64,000 nt of DNA from Stentor coeruleus (Eukaryota > Ciliophora > Heterotrichea > Heterotrichida > Stentoridae), in contig MPUH01000144.1 of assembly GCA_001970955.1 (NCBI GenBank), positions 31,744-95,743 of the forward strand. Direction: 5' to 3'. Shown one piece after another: positions 51,198 to 60,165 of this stretch. The notes beneath the pieces are model-generated. The model was not told where the DNA came from. It made no database searches and saw only the letters and a program-made list of their open reading frames with translations. Position numbers and translations under genes: made by a program. Every line of letters starts with the position of its first letter. The first letter of the stretch is position 1.

Positions 51198-54100
51198 TTA
51201 ATCAGCAAAACTCCTTTTTCTTGAATCACCTGAAGTATCTTCTCTGATACTTTCTTGATCAATTATTCTTTGACTATGAAATTCAGGTAGTTTACTTGGT
51301 GAATTTATAAGCTGAATACTGCTTGATTTATGATGATCACCTCTTTTTCCAGAATGAAATCTTGTTTTAAGCTTTTCTGCTTTAAGTCTTTCATTTTCTC
51401 TCATTAGTAAATCTTTCCTGCTTTCAAGTCTTTCAATGATTTCAAGTGCTTCATTTTTAGAATTTAGTAGATGATCACGTTCCATCTGCCATTTAGACCT
51501 TTCTTTTTCTAATTCTAAATACATTTGGCTTTTCATCATCTCCGCATCTTTTACCTTTTTTTCCATATCAATAATTTTATTTCTCATATGCTCCTTTTCA
51601 TACCCGGCTGAGTCCTCAATTTCTCTGGTTTTCTTATCTTTTTCAACCCTTAGGCTATCGATTTCTGATATAAGTTTTATTTCAATTTCCTGTAATTGTC
51701 TACATCTTTTTTCTACATTCCCTGTTATAAGATTTTTCCCTCTTCTTGATATCTCAAGTTCTTCTTTTAACGCTTTGATTTCTTGATCTGCAAGTTTAAG
51801 TTTGAGATTTAGTTGCTCTAGGGATGAAGCATTTGACTCTTGTAAGTCTTTAATTTGTCCATTATATCTTGCTTCTATACTAGATATTAAAGAGTTCATA
51901 GTCCCTTCATGTTTTTCTTTTCCTGTTTGTTCTCTTTTTTGTAGTTGTTGTAATGTAAATTCGAATTTCCTTTGAGCTTCATAGAGATCGCTTTTAGCAG
52001 AGTCTTTTTGCTGTACAAGAAATGCGAATTTGTTTTCCCAGAGGACCCTTTCTTTATCTATAATAGCATTTTTTTCATTGAGTTCTCTTTGGATCTCATC
52101 AAGAAGTTCTTTTAATTTCTCATTTTCTTCAGACATATCATCATCAATACGCTTTTCTTGTATTTGAAGTAAGAGTTTTTCTTTTTCTTCATTGTTTCTA
52201 TATTCTATTTCAGCAATTTTACTTTCAAGATTTAGGTACCTTTCATTTAGAGCAGCTTTTTCTTTTTCTAACTGAGAAATTTGCTTTGAAAACCCTGTAT
52301 TTAGCTGAGCCATCGTTTTCTTTTTTTCTAAAAGTTTCCTTTCTAACATATCCTTGTCTTCAGTTAGTTTTTCTATAGCCGCATTATCTTTTCCCCCTTC
52401 AGCTTTAAGGAGTTTTACCGTATCCCTATACTTCTCTTCTATTTCTTTTAAAACCTTATCAATTTCATTAATTCTATTGCTTTTAAAATCATTTTCTTGC
52501 TGCAATAAAGCCATTTCTCTTTTGGAATCGCTTTTGCAAGTAATAAAATCATTATTTAGTTGCTTATTCTGAGCTTTAAGCTCATCAATTTTTTTAACGA
52601 ACCCTTGTTTTTGCACATCAACCTCAACCTTTAATTCTTTTATTTCATTATTTTGCAAGACAATCTGTTCATCAGCCTGTTGTTTTTTAAACAACATCAT
52701 CGATATTTCTTTATCCCTACCCCCAAGTTCCAACATCATCTTATCAATTTTATCCTGTAAAGTTCTTCTCTCACCATCAAACCTTGTCTGTGATACTTCT
52801 AACATATTCCTATAAGATTTTTCCATATTCTCTATTTGTTCTTTTAACTCCTTTATATAATCTTCAAAACTTGATATTTTTTGTGCATCTAAATTTCCTT
52901 TATGTTTTAAACTAGTAATCTCTTCATTCATATAAGCTTCAAGTTCTTTTATTTCATTATCTTTATGAGCAAGTTCTTCTTCCCAGTTTTCTTGATCATT
53001 TTTAATCCTATCCTCATATTCCTCTACAACCTTTCTACACCTTTTATCGCTTTTTTCTTTCTCTTCTTGAAGTCTTAAATCAAACCTTTTTTTCTCTTCT
53101 TCATAAAGACCTTTGAGTTGATCTTGTATTGTCTCAGCGGTTTTTTTAGTCAATTCTAACTCTTTAGAAAATCTTTCAGTAAGCCCATCAACAGTTTTAT
53201 CATGTTCTATAGTTTTTGCCCTTAGTCTTGATTCTAAATCAGTAGTAACAGTTTCTAATCTACGCTTTAAATCTTGGATTTGGTCTCTAAGTTTATCACG
53301 TTCTTGAGATAAATTATTTAATTCTTCAGTTAAAGACTCTTGTTTTGAATGCCATTCTGAAGAATCTAATTTAAACCTAAGTTCAATATCTGTTTTTGCT
53401 TGAGTCAGTTTATCGATTTCAGTCAAAAGTTCTTTTTTATTAGCTTCGTTTTGTGATTCTATATATTTTATTTCATTAGTATGTTTTTCTTTAAGCTGTT
53501 CAAGTTCAAGTTCTAAGTTTTTACTTGAGTCTGTCATTGAGCTTAAATGGATCATCATTACTGAATGCTGTTTTCGTTCTTCGTCCAGTTGTTCTTTACA
53601 TTCTTTTAGTTGAGTTTCTAGGAACTCGATTTTCTGCATTAGTACCGCATTTTCTTTTTCCATTTTGTTCATTTCGGTTTTTAGGTTGTCTTCGTATTTT
53701 TTAGCTTTTTTCTCAGCTTCTTCTGTTTTTTTCTTGAGTTTGCTGATGTTGTCTTCAGCGGATTTGTCGTTTTCTCTGATTTTGCTTAGAAGTTCTTTTT
53801 CTTTTTTATCAGAGTTTTGGGTTAAGGTTTTCAGTTGTTGAGAGAGATCGTCGATTTTTAGTTGCATTTTTTGTTGTGACTCAACGAATTCGGTTTTTTC
53901 TTGAGAGAAATGCTGTGTAGCTTCATCTAATTCTTTTTCTAGGTTAAACTTGGCGTCTTGCTCTTGGGAAAGCTTATTTTCTAAGGTTTTTATTTGTGAG
54001 TCAGAACGATTTTGTAGGTCTTTTATAGCTTCGGAATGGGTTTTGGATAAGGTTTTGTTTTCTGTTTCTAGGTCTTTTTCATGTTTTTTCAGGTCTTCAA

Positions 54101-55949
54101 GAGTTTTTTCTAGAAACGCGATTTTTTGTTCTAATAAAGCTGTTGTTTCAGCGAATTCTGACATTTTTTTAGCCAAAACCGCGTCGGATTGTTTGCAAAG
54201 CATTTCGTACTCGCTAGCTTCAGCCTTAGCATTTTTAATCTCCCCAACAAGTTCTTCTTCAAGCTTCCTCATCGCTTCCCTAAGTTCTGCTTCAATATCA
54301 TTTTTTTCTTCCTTTAACACTTCTATAACTTTTTTTATTTCCTCATCTTTCTCTTCCATTTCTTTTTTCTCATGTTCTATAACTTCCATTTTCTTAACCA
54401 ATTCTACTTTTTCCTTTTTAATCTGTTCTTTAAATTCATTTGTATCCATTTCTAATATCTTGATTTTCTCAGCTGTAGTCTCTTGAATAATTTCTAATTC
54501 ATTATTCAATGCTTTCATATAAATATCAGCCCCTTCAATAAGTTTATTCTGGCAAAACTGCAGCAATATTTTATCTGTATTCGGTCCCCGTGGTCCTGAG
54601 TCTTTAAAAACCTGCTGGAAACTTCTCATCTCCCTTTCAAATTCTAAAAACGATTTATACTCATTACCTTTAAGTTTAGAATTTATCTTCATATAATTAT
54701 TCCGAAGAAACTCTGCAGATAGTTTTTCTGATTCAACTTCATTAGTGAATTTTAATTGACAGTGTTTTTCATGCATTGTTTCTTTAAGCTTTACATATGT
54801 GCTTTTTGTCTCTTCACCTAAAGCTCTTGATTTAAAATACCCACAACAAGCTTTTCTAGCTTCTCTATGATATTCATTAATTGTATCTAAAGTATTAGGA
54901 AAATTGTCTACAGTAAGATCATCTATTTTTCTTGAATATAAAGCAACAGCATCTTCAAAAGCTTTAGCACATTCATTTTTACAAATATAATTCCAAGCAT
55001 TTTCTATATTAGGAACCGCACCTTTGTTTACTGCTGTGACATAACTTTCTATAAGTTCACATAGCATTTCTCCATCAAGTAGTCTACCATTTAGAGTTTT
55101 AGGTTTGACACAATTGATGATTTTACTCCTAAGAGCTCTAACTTGATCTACAAACTCAGGTCGGAGTTCAGAAAATTCTAATTCTTCAAGTTTATGTAAA
55201 TCATTTTCATTGTTGACAGGTCTGACTAATGTAAAACATTCTCTGTCTTTGAAAAACTCTTTTAAAAGCCTTCTGATTCTATTTTTCTCTTCGGCTAAAT
55301 CTGAAAACCCTTTTTGTGCATTTAAAGCTTTTTCTAAATATTCTTTTGCTGTTAAAGGCTCCCCTTCTTCATCTACAAGTTTTAATGCAAAATCTCTAAC
55401 AACCCATACAAAACTAGGAAAATAAGCAGCGTATTCATCAGTTCCGACCTCTTCATTTCCTTTACTTTTTATTTGAATATGTTTTGTCAGATTTACAACT
55501 AATGATAAATTGTTTAGAGCTTCTTCATCAATACTCCCTCTAGAATTATAAATAAAGCATGAGACTATAAGAACAGTAAGGGAAAAAATCCTTGAGTCAT
55601 GATCTGAGTCTTGATCTAAAGCTCCAATTCCTTCAGTGTCTAAAATCACTACGCTACATGGTTGGCCATCTATAGTCCTCCCAGCTACAGGAGTTCCCCA
55701 GATCCAGATACCTTTAGTGCAAGGGTTTACAGAAGGACCGACACCAAAACCTTTTCTTCTATCAAGAAGCATTCTGTTAAGCAAATAAGACTTCCCTGTC
55801 CTGTACATCCCAGCAACACCAATAACAGCTATAGGTAGCTGTAGATTGCATAAAAAAGCTTTCCCTTCATCGCTAAGCTTAAATTCTCTTGACCCTTCAC
55901 TGTAGCTTAGAAGCAACAAAGGGCTTTCTTTAAACTGATAACTTTGCAT
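51198..55949 (-). CDS. Guanylate-binding-protein-like GTPase with long coiled coil
   Basis: 1583 residues from ATG (55949) to TAA. Residues ~20-300 are a GBP-type large GTPase domain: P-loop GMYRTGKS (47-54), DTEG (104-107), and the family's RD base-recognition motif in VWVVRDF (181-187). A helical region follows to about 590, the full length of a typical GBP. The remaining ~1000 residues are one long, charged coiled coil, which animal GBPs lack. The C-terminal ~60 residues are Ser/basic. GBPs bind and assemble on membranes. A rod of this length could tether membranes or link them to the cytoskeleton (inference). Only 7 bp separate this start from the stop of the upstream gene. Confidence 0.88.
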   Translation of the reverse strand: MQSYQFKESPLLLLSYSEGSREFKLSDEGKAFLCNLQLPIAVIGVAGMYRTGKSYLLNRMLLDRRKGFGVGPSVNPCTKGIWIWGTPVAGRTIDGQPCSVVILDTEGIGALDQDSDHDSRIFSLTVLIVSCFIYNSRGSIDEEALNNLSLVVNLTKHIQIKSKGNEEVGTDEYAAYFPSFVWVVRDFALKLVDEEGEPLTAKEYLEKALNAQKGFSDLAEEKNRIRRLLKEFFKDRECFTLVRPVNNENDLHKLEELEFSELRPEFVDQVRALRSKIINCVKPKTLNGRLLDGEMLCELIESYVTAVNKGAVPNIENAWNYICKNECAKAFEDAVALYSRKIDDLTVDNFPNTLDTINEYHREARKACCGYFKSRALGEETKSTYVKLKETMHEKHCQLKFTNEVESEKLSAEFLRNNYMKINSKLKGNEYKSFLEFEREMRSFQQVFKDSGPRGPNTDKILLQFCQNKLIEGADIYMKALNNELEIIQETTAEKIKILEMDTNEFKEQIKKEKVELVKKMEVIEHEKKEMEEKDEEIKKVIEVLKEEKNDIEAELREAMRKLEEELVGEIKNAKAEASEYEMLCKQSDAVLAKKMSEFAETTALLEQKIAFLEKTLEDLKKHEKDLETENKTLSKTHSEAIKDLQNRSDSQIKTLENKLSQEQDAKFNLEKELDEATQHFSQEKTEFVESQQKMQLKIDDLSQQLKTLTQNSDKKEKELLSKIRENDKSAEDNISKLKKKTEEAEKKAKKYEDNLKTEMNKMEKENAVLMQKIEFLETQLKECKEQLDEERKQHSVMMIHLSSMTDSSKNLELELEQLKEKHTNEIKYIESQNEANKKELLTEIDKLTQAKTDIELRFKLDSSEWHSKQESLTEELNNLSQERDKLRDQIQDLKRRLETVTTDLESRLRAKTIEHDKTVDGLTERFSKELELTKKTAETIQDQLKGLYEEEKKRFDLRLQEEKEKSDKRCRKVVEEYEDRIKNDQENWEEELAHKDNEIKELEAYMNEEITSLKHKGNLDAQKISSFEDYIKELKEQIENMEKSYRNMLEVSQTRFDGERRTLQDKIDKMMLELGGRDKEISMMLFKKQQADEQIVLQNNEIKELKVEVDVQKQGFVKKIDELKAQNKQLNNDFITCKSDSKREMALLQQENDFKSNRINEIDKVLKEIEEKYRDTVKLLKAEGGKDNAAIEKLTEDKDMLERKLLEKKKTMAQLNTGFSKQISQLEKEKAALNERYLNLESKIAEIEYRNNEEKEKLLLQIQEKRIDDDMSEENEKLKELLDEIQRELNEKNAIIDKERVLWENKFAFLVQQKDSAKSDLYEAQRKFEFTLQQLQKREQTGKEKHEGTMNSLISSIEARYNGQIKDLQESNASSLEQLNLKLKLADQEIKALKEELEISRRGKNLITGNVEKRCRQLQEIEIKLISEIDSLRVEKDKKTREIEDSAGYEKEHMRNKIIDMEKKVKDAEMMKSQMYLELEKERSKWQMERDHLLNSKNEALEIIERLESRKDLLMRENERLKAEKLKTRFHSGKRGDHHKSSSIQLINSPSKLPEFHSQRIIDQESIREDTSGDSRKRSFAD

Positions 55950-55956
55950 ATTTACC

Positions 55957-56895
55957 TTACCTTAAATATTTAGGAGATATATAACGGAACATAGGCTTGG
56001 CGACTTGCATGAATTTTTTTAAGTTCATTCCTGCTTTATAACTAATTTTTTTACTATGAGGAGATAAAGTATGATAATAAGAAATTTCAAGACTTTTAAG
56101 AGGAGATGGACTTTGATGAGATTTTTGAGGTGGAGGAGAGTTTTGGCTTTGTATTGGTGAGTGGTATTGGGATTTACGGATTGAGTGAAGTTGCATGTAT
56201 GATGAAGAGTTTAAGGATTTTGGAGGTGGTGTTATGCAGCTGATGTTGATACGTGGGAGAAGTTCTGGGGAAAAAGAACATTCTAAAGTGGATTTTTCAT
56301 TGACTTCTTTTTTTATTTTGTCTAATTTATTAGCTTTTAAATTCACCCAATATTCATTTCTTGTTATAGGATCCATTTTCAGTATGTTTAGAGAAGTTTT
56401 AGAAGCTTTTTGAAACTGATTTGTCAAGGATTTTATATAATCTGACCTATCTTTTGTTGGGATGATTTTATATGCATTTGGAGATTTACAGTAACTTGGC
56501 CTTAAATCTAAGTCATCAAGACAAATATGTGCTGTTTTTACTTGTCTATTTGACTTGATGTTTATTATTCTACTTGATCTTGATGTTGATATTATAGATT
56601 TTATGTAATGGGATTTAATATCACTTAGCATACTTGATGTTCTACTAGCAAGGATTTTAGAGTTTACATTTATTTTTGGGGCTTTTTGCAAAGACTTCAT
56701 TTCTAATGATTTGTACTTTTTTTTTAACTGAAGCAATTCCGCTTTGCTTTTTTGTTTTGACTGGATTAAACTGTCTTCTATTTTCACTCCGTTTCTTAGT
56801 ACTGGCTCTGACTTTTTAGTATTTAGTTTTATGTTGTTGTAATTCACCAGCTTTTGACAGAGAATTGACTCTTTGTATAGCCTTTCATGAATCAT
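55957..56895 (-). CDS. Basic hypothetical protein directly upstream of the GTPase
   Basis: 312 residues from ATG (56895) to TAA (55957-55959). Basic, Ser/Lys-rich and mostly without predicted order, with a Pro/Ser-rich stretch near residues 215-265 (SPPPQKSHQSPSP). No family was recognised. The gap to the GTPase start is only 7 bp. A 19-nt GT...AG stretch (55942-55960) would fuse the two frames if spliced, but 19 nt is not the length seen elsewhere here. Separate genes are the default reading. Confidence 0.65.
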   Translation of the reverse strand: MIHERLYKESILCQKLVNYNNIKLNTKKSEPVLRNGVKIEDSLIQSKQKSKAELLQLKKKYKSLEMKSLQKAPKINVNSKILASRTSSMLSDIKSHYIKSIISTSRSSRIINIKSNRQVKTAHICLDDLDLRPSYCKSPNAYKIIPTKDRSDYIKSLTNQFQKASKTSLNILKMDPITRNEYWVNLKANKLDKIKKEVNEKSTLECSFSPELLPRINISCITPPPKSLNSSSYMQLHSIRKSQYHSPIQSQNSPPPQKSHQSPSPLKSLEISYYHTLSPHSKKISYKAGMNLKKFMQVAKPMFRYISPKYLR

Positions 56896-57637
56896 GGATT
56901 TATATTATATTTACATAAGAGTAATAGGCATTTTTAATAGTTACCCTTCCCATGTTGACGATTGGTGTGGCTGTCTTATTCTTAGAATTATATCCTTATC
57001 CATTTAAATTATTTCGGAAGAAAATAGAACAATACTAGAATAAAGTGAATATGATTTTGCGAAGTTAGAAAATATTTTTTTCTGTTAAGATTTAAATTTT
57101 AGAACTTTTATATAGATTGTTAAATTAATGAAGTTTTGTAGAGTAGATTTTTGAATTGTAAAATCCTGCTGCAGAGTCAAATATAATGAAAAAGTGTATG
57201 CTATTAAGGGAAAATATTATAAATTTTTCTTTTTGTGATAATAAAATAAAATTGTGTTTTAATTATTAAATAATATCATTATCATTAATAAAATACTTAA
57301 CACAACCATACATTTATTATCATAAAATTCTAAACTTGATTAATTACTAATCAATAAATTGATCTAAAAAATATGTTATTTATAATTCATGCAAGCCTAT
57401 AATTTATCATAATATACAAAAGCTAGCTTATTCTAAAATTACTACACCCAAAAAAACTAACACAAAAAAACCTTCATTGAGCATACTCATTCTTAAAAAA
57501 TATATATACATATATAATTATTATTATTATTAAAATTAAAAATAATACGCACAATACCATTATAATAACAAATTAACTAAATTGCACTCAAGATATTTTC
57601 CACATTACACCATTTTCATGAATAAAAATATTAATAC
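56896..57637. other. Intergenic region, A/T repeats
   Basis: No gene seen. G/T-rich on the plus strand up to ~57180 (5' side of a minus-strand gene), A/C-rich from ~57300 (3' side of the next minus-strand gene). Around 57500-57535 there is an AT-alternating run followed by ATT repeats. Confidence 0.5.
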
Positions 57638-58894
57638 TTAAGGAAATTCAAGGTTTTCAGGGGCATACATCTTAACAAATTCTTTAATTCCAAGCCCTTC
57701 TTTTTTTTCTTTATTAAACTTTTCAAACAAACTCTCAATAGCAGTCTCCGTAAAAGTGCCCTTTAACGCATTTTTAAGTTCCTTCAAATCCACCCTTCCA
57801 TCTTTATTAACATCATACTTTTCAAACATCATTTTATAAGTACTAACAAGTTTTGGGTCTATCATTTTTTTCTTTATCCCTAATTTCTCATCATCTATAC
57901 TAGCCCTCCTAACCCCATCTCCAACAAATTTAAGTAATCTCGATATCTGACTCCTTGTCGCATTCCTAAAAAGTATCATCAAAAGATCATAAAACGATAT
58001 TTTCTTATCTGAACTTTGATCTAATCCATCCCCTAGCCTATATCCAAATGTCTTAAGCATCCTAAACATATCTTTAACCACAGCATACCCATTATCTGAA
58101 ATCTCATCAAATTGTGCCTTAAGAACAACCATATCATGTTTCGTTACAATTTTCGAATCAATTATCACAGAAAAATTTTCCTCACGTTTATTTTCAAACG
58201 AACTTTTTATCCTTCGATGATTTGAAGTTGGTTTTCTTAAATCAAAAGTTTTTCTTTCTAAACTACTAAACCTACAGTTTTTGTTTTTCTCACGTTTTAT
58301 TACACTTGGTTGATTGTATTGAAAAATCTCATATAATAGTTGATTTTGTCTTATCCACATAATAAGCCTATGTTAATAATACTCATTTATAGTCATTTCA
58401 GATCTACTTGAAAATACAGATTGTGATAAGAATTTGATGACTTCATTTTCTGCACTTTTGCCAAAGGTCATTGTTGATATTCCATATACAAAACATTTGG
58501 TCATTATGAAAAACTCGTCTTCTGTGAGGTTTTTACTCCCATCAAAATCGAAAATCTGAATGCCGAGAGTGATTTTTTGCTCCCAGTCAAGGAAAGAATA
58601 TGTTATTATCCCTGCTAATATTTCCATGATATTAATACGTTTGAATTGAGGCTTGAGGAAATATGTGAAAATTACTTCTTCTATACCTTCAAGACTGGTA
58701 TGACGTGAGATTCTCCGAAGTTCTGAACGGGATATATAGAAATTTTTTGATATGTAAAATATGTAGTTTTTATATAGTTTTACTATGTCCTCACGAAGCC
58801 CTAGATAGAAATTACAGTTGGTTAAGGTTTTTAGATTTGGGAGTATGTCGTAAATAGATGTATTTGGTCTAGAATAAGTTATTAAGTTTCCCAT
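57638..58894 (-). CDS. EF-hand protein with myristoylation-type N terminus, one mini-intron
   Basis: Starts at ATG 58894; exon 1 to 58383, 15-nt intron 58368-58382, exon 2 to TAA at 57638; 413 residues. It begins MGNLITYS, which fits N-myristoylation (Gly2, Thr6). At residues ~115-140 there is an EF-hand (FDFDGSKNLTEDE). Near ~345 there is a canonical one (YDVNKDGRVDLKE), followed by a degenerate third (FNKEKKEGLGIKEF). The rest is helical. Membrane anchoring plus EF-hands suggests a Ca2+ sensor or myonemal/cortical regulator like those of the calcineurin-B/NCS kind, but the protein is longer than those families and not a clear member. Confidence 0.8.
58368..58382 (-). other. 15-nt spliceosomal intron (phase 2)
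   Basis: On the minus strand: GTATTATTAACATAG. It interrupts a GAG codon; splicing removes an in-frame TAA and joins both EF-hand blocks. A is at position 10. Confidence 0.88.
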
Positions 58895-59298
58895 AATAAT
58901 TTTACTTTTATGAATGGATACTAGGGTAATTGAATAGGGTATATGGATGAATAGTTTAATGGATTATTAGAAGAGATGATAAAGGTTTATTAGAATTTTA
59001 TGATAATGAAGTAAAGAAGAAGGATTAGAGAATTTGATATTCCTTATTTAGATTTTTTTGCATGAATTTTTTTATGTTTGAAAATAGGTAAAATTATATG
59101 TAAGGATTATGTGGAAATATTAATATCTGCTTAGAAAAATTGTTTACTTATGGCATTGTATTATTGTTTATTATATATTTTTAAGTTTTTTTGGTTAAAA
59201 TTCATGTATTTTATATCATCAATAGCATTACAAAGTCACATTTTAAAATTCCCACATATAAAAAAATCTAATTATAACTGTTAATCATATTCAAAGAC
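58895..59298. other. Intergenic region, skew switch
   Basis: No gene seen. 58915-59200 is G/T-rich on the plus strand (5' side of the EF-hand gene on the minus strand); 59215-59298 is A/C-rich (3' side of the ODF3-like gene). This matches the polarity rule for minus-strand genes. Confidence 0.6.
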
Positions 59299-60165
59299 TT
59301 AAATAGTAGGGTGTGGAAGGTATACCTTAGGAGGTACATAAGCCATCATATCTTTAAACATCCCAAGTTTCGCCCTTTGATCTCTAGTCGAAGTGCCGAT
59401 TTTAACTGTCGGTTCAGTCCTTTTATTCGAAACAATCTGCACCCCACAAGCAACACTTTTCGTATCATAAGTTTGATGTTTAGCAACTGGTTTTGGCATT
59501 TTCCCAATTTTTTCCGACCCTCCAAAAGTCCATTTCTGTGGATTTCTATGATTGCTAGTATAAGCTGAAGATTCAGGAACATATCTACCAGGTCCAACAA
59601 CTCCTGGTGTACTAACTAAATTTTCTAATCCAGAACTTCCAGGATTATTCCTCCTAGCCCCTAAAGTATATTTCGGTGCTATTGGTACTTCTGGTTTTAA
59701 AGGAGGATAATATTGTGGACCTGGTGTTCCTTGTATATCAGGTGGGGGCATTCTTGACTCAGTACCAAATTTCGTATTCCCATAGTTAGGTTTCGAATAA
59801 ATTTTAGCTTTAATCGGATCAGTAAAAGTGTCTTGTATCTCATAATGATCATAAGTAACTTTTTTACCAAGCGTTACTCTCTTATCATTACCAAATGAAA
59901 ACTCAGGAGCCGTGTTGAATTTCATTTTGTCATATACTTCGTACTTTGGACCTGGACCTATACTTGGTGGCATGTTTAGTTCTCCTAGATATTGTTTGCT
60001 TATTTTGTCACGAGTGTCATTACCGAATGTCCAGACCGGGGCTGACTTTTCATCGGCTAATGGCAGTTTGCCAAATGATGTACGGGCTAATGGGGAATCT
60101 AAAGCTTTCGCAATCATGTCACTTGTCAATGCTTGGGGTTTTGGCTTTGGAACTTCTTCTTCCAT
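59299..60165 (-). CDS. ODF3/SHIPPO-like axonemal protein
   Basis: 288 residues from ATG (60165) to TAA. Repeated short motifs with Gly-Pro-Gly and following Phe/Tyr: PSIGPGPKYEVYDK, APEFSFGNDKR, GTPGPQYYPP, APKYTLGARR, VVGPGRYVPESS, PQKWTFGGSEK. This is the SHIPPO/STPGR layout of the ODF3 (CIMAP) family, which lies on ciliary and flagellar doublet microtubules. The alternating [YF]xxG and PGP elements over the whole length support the call. The exact orthologue is not resolved. Confidence 0.8.
   Translation of the reverse strand: MEEEVPKPKPQALTSDMIAKALDSPLARTSFGKLPLADEKSAPVWTFGNDTRDKISKQYLGELNMPPSIGPGPKYEVYDKMKFNTAPEFSFGNDKRVTLGKKVTYDHYEIQDTFTDPIKAKIYSKPNYGNTKFGTESRMPPPDIQGTPGPQYYPPLKPEVPIAPKYTLGARRNNPGSSGLENLVSTPGVVGPGRYVPESSAYTSNHRNPQKWTFGGSEKIGKMPKPVAKHQTYDTKSVACGVQIVSNKRTEPTVKIGTSTRDQRAKLGMFKDMMAYVPPKVYLPHPTI

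Noticed and set aside
53950-54486. 178-residue plus-strand Ser/Phe-rich frame opposite the GTPase coiled coil
   Set aside because: Complement of Glu/Lys-rich codons; a typical shadow frame.
55942-55960. 19-nt intron fusing the basic protein to the GTPase
   Set aside because: All supported introns are 15 nt. One-in-three chance of matching frame makes this weak; kept only as a test in the spacing finding.
57638-58894. Two separate genes in place of one spliced EF-hand gene
   Set aside because: A 15-nt GTATTATTAACATAG joins the two frames exactly and the second block has no good independent start context.
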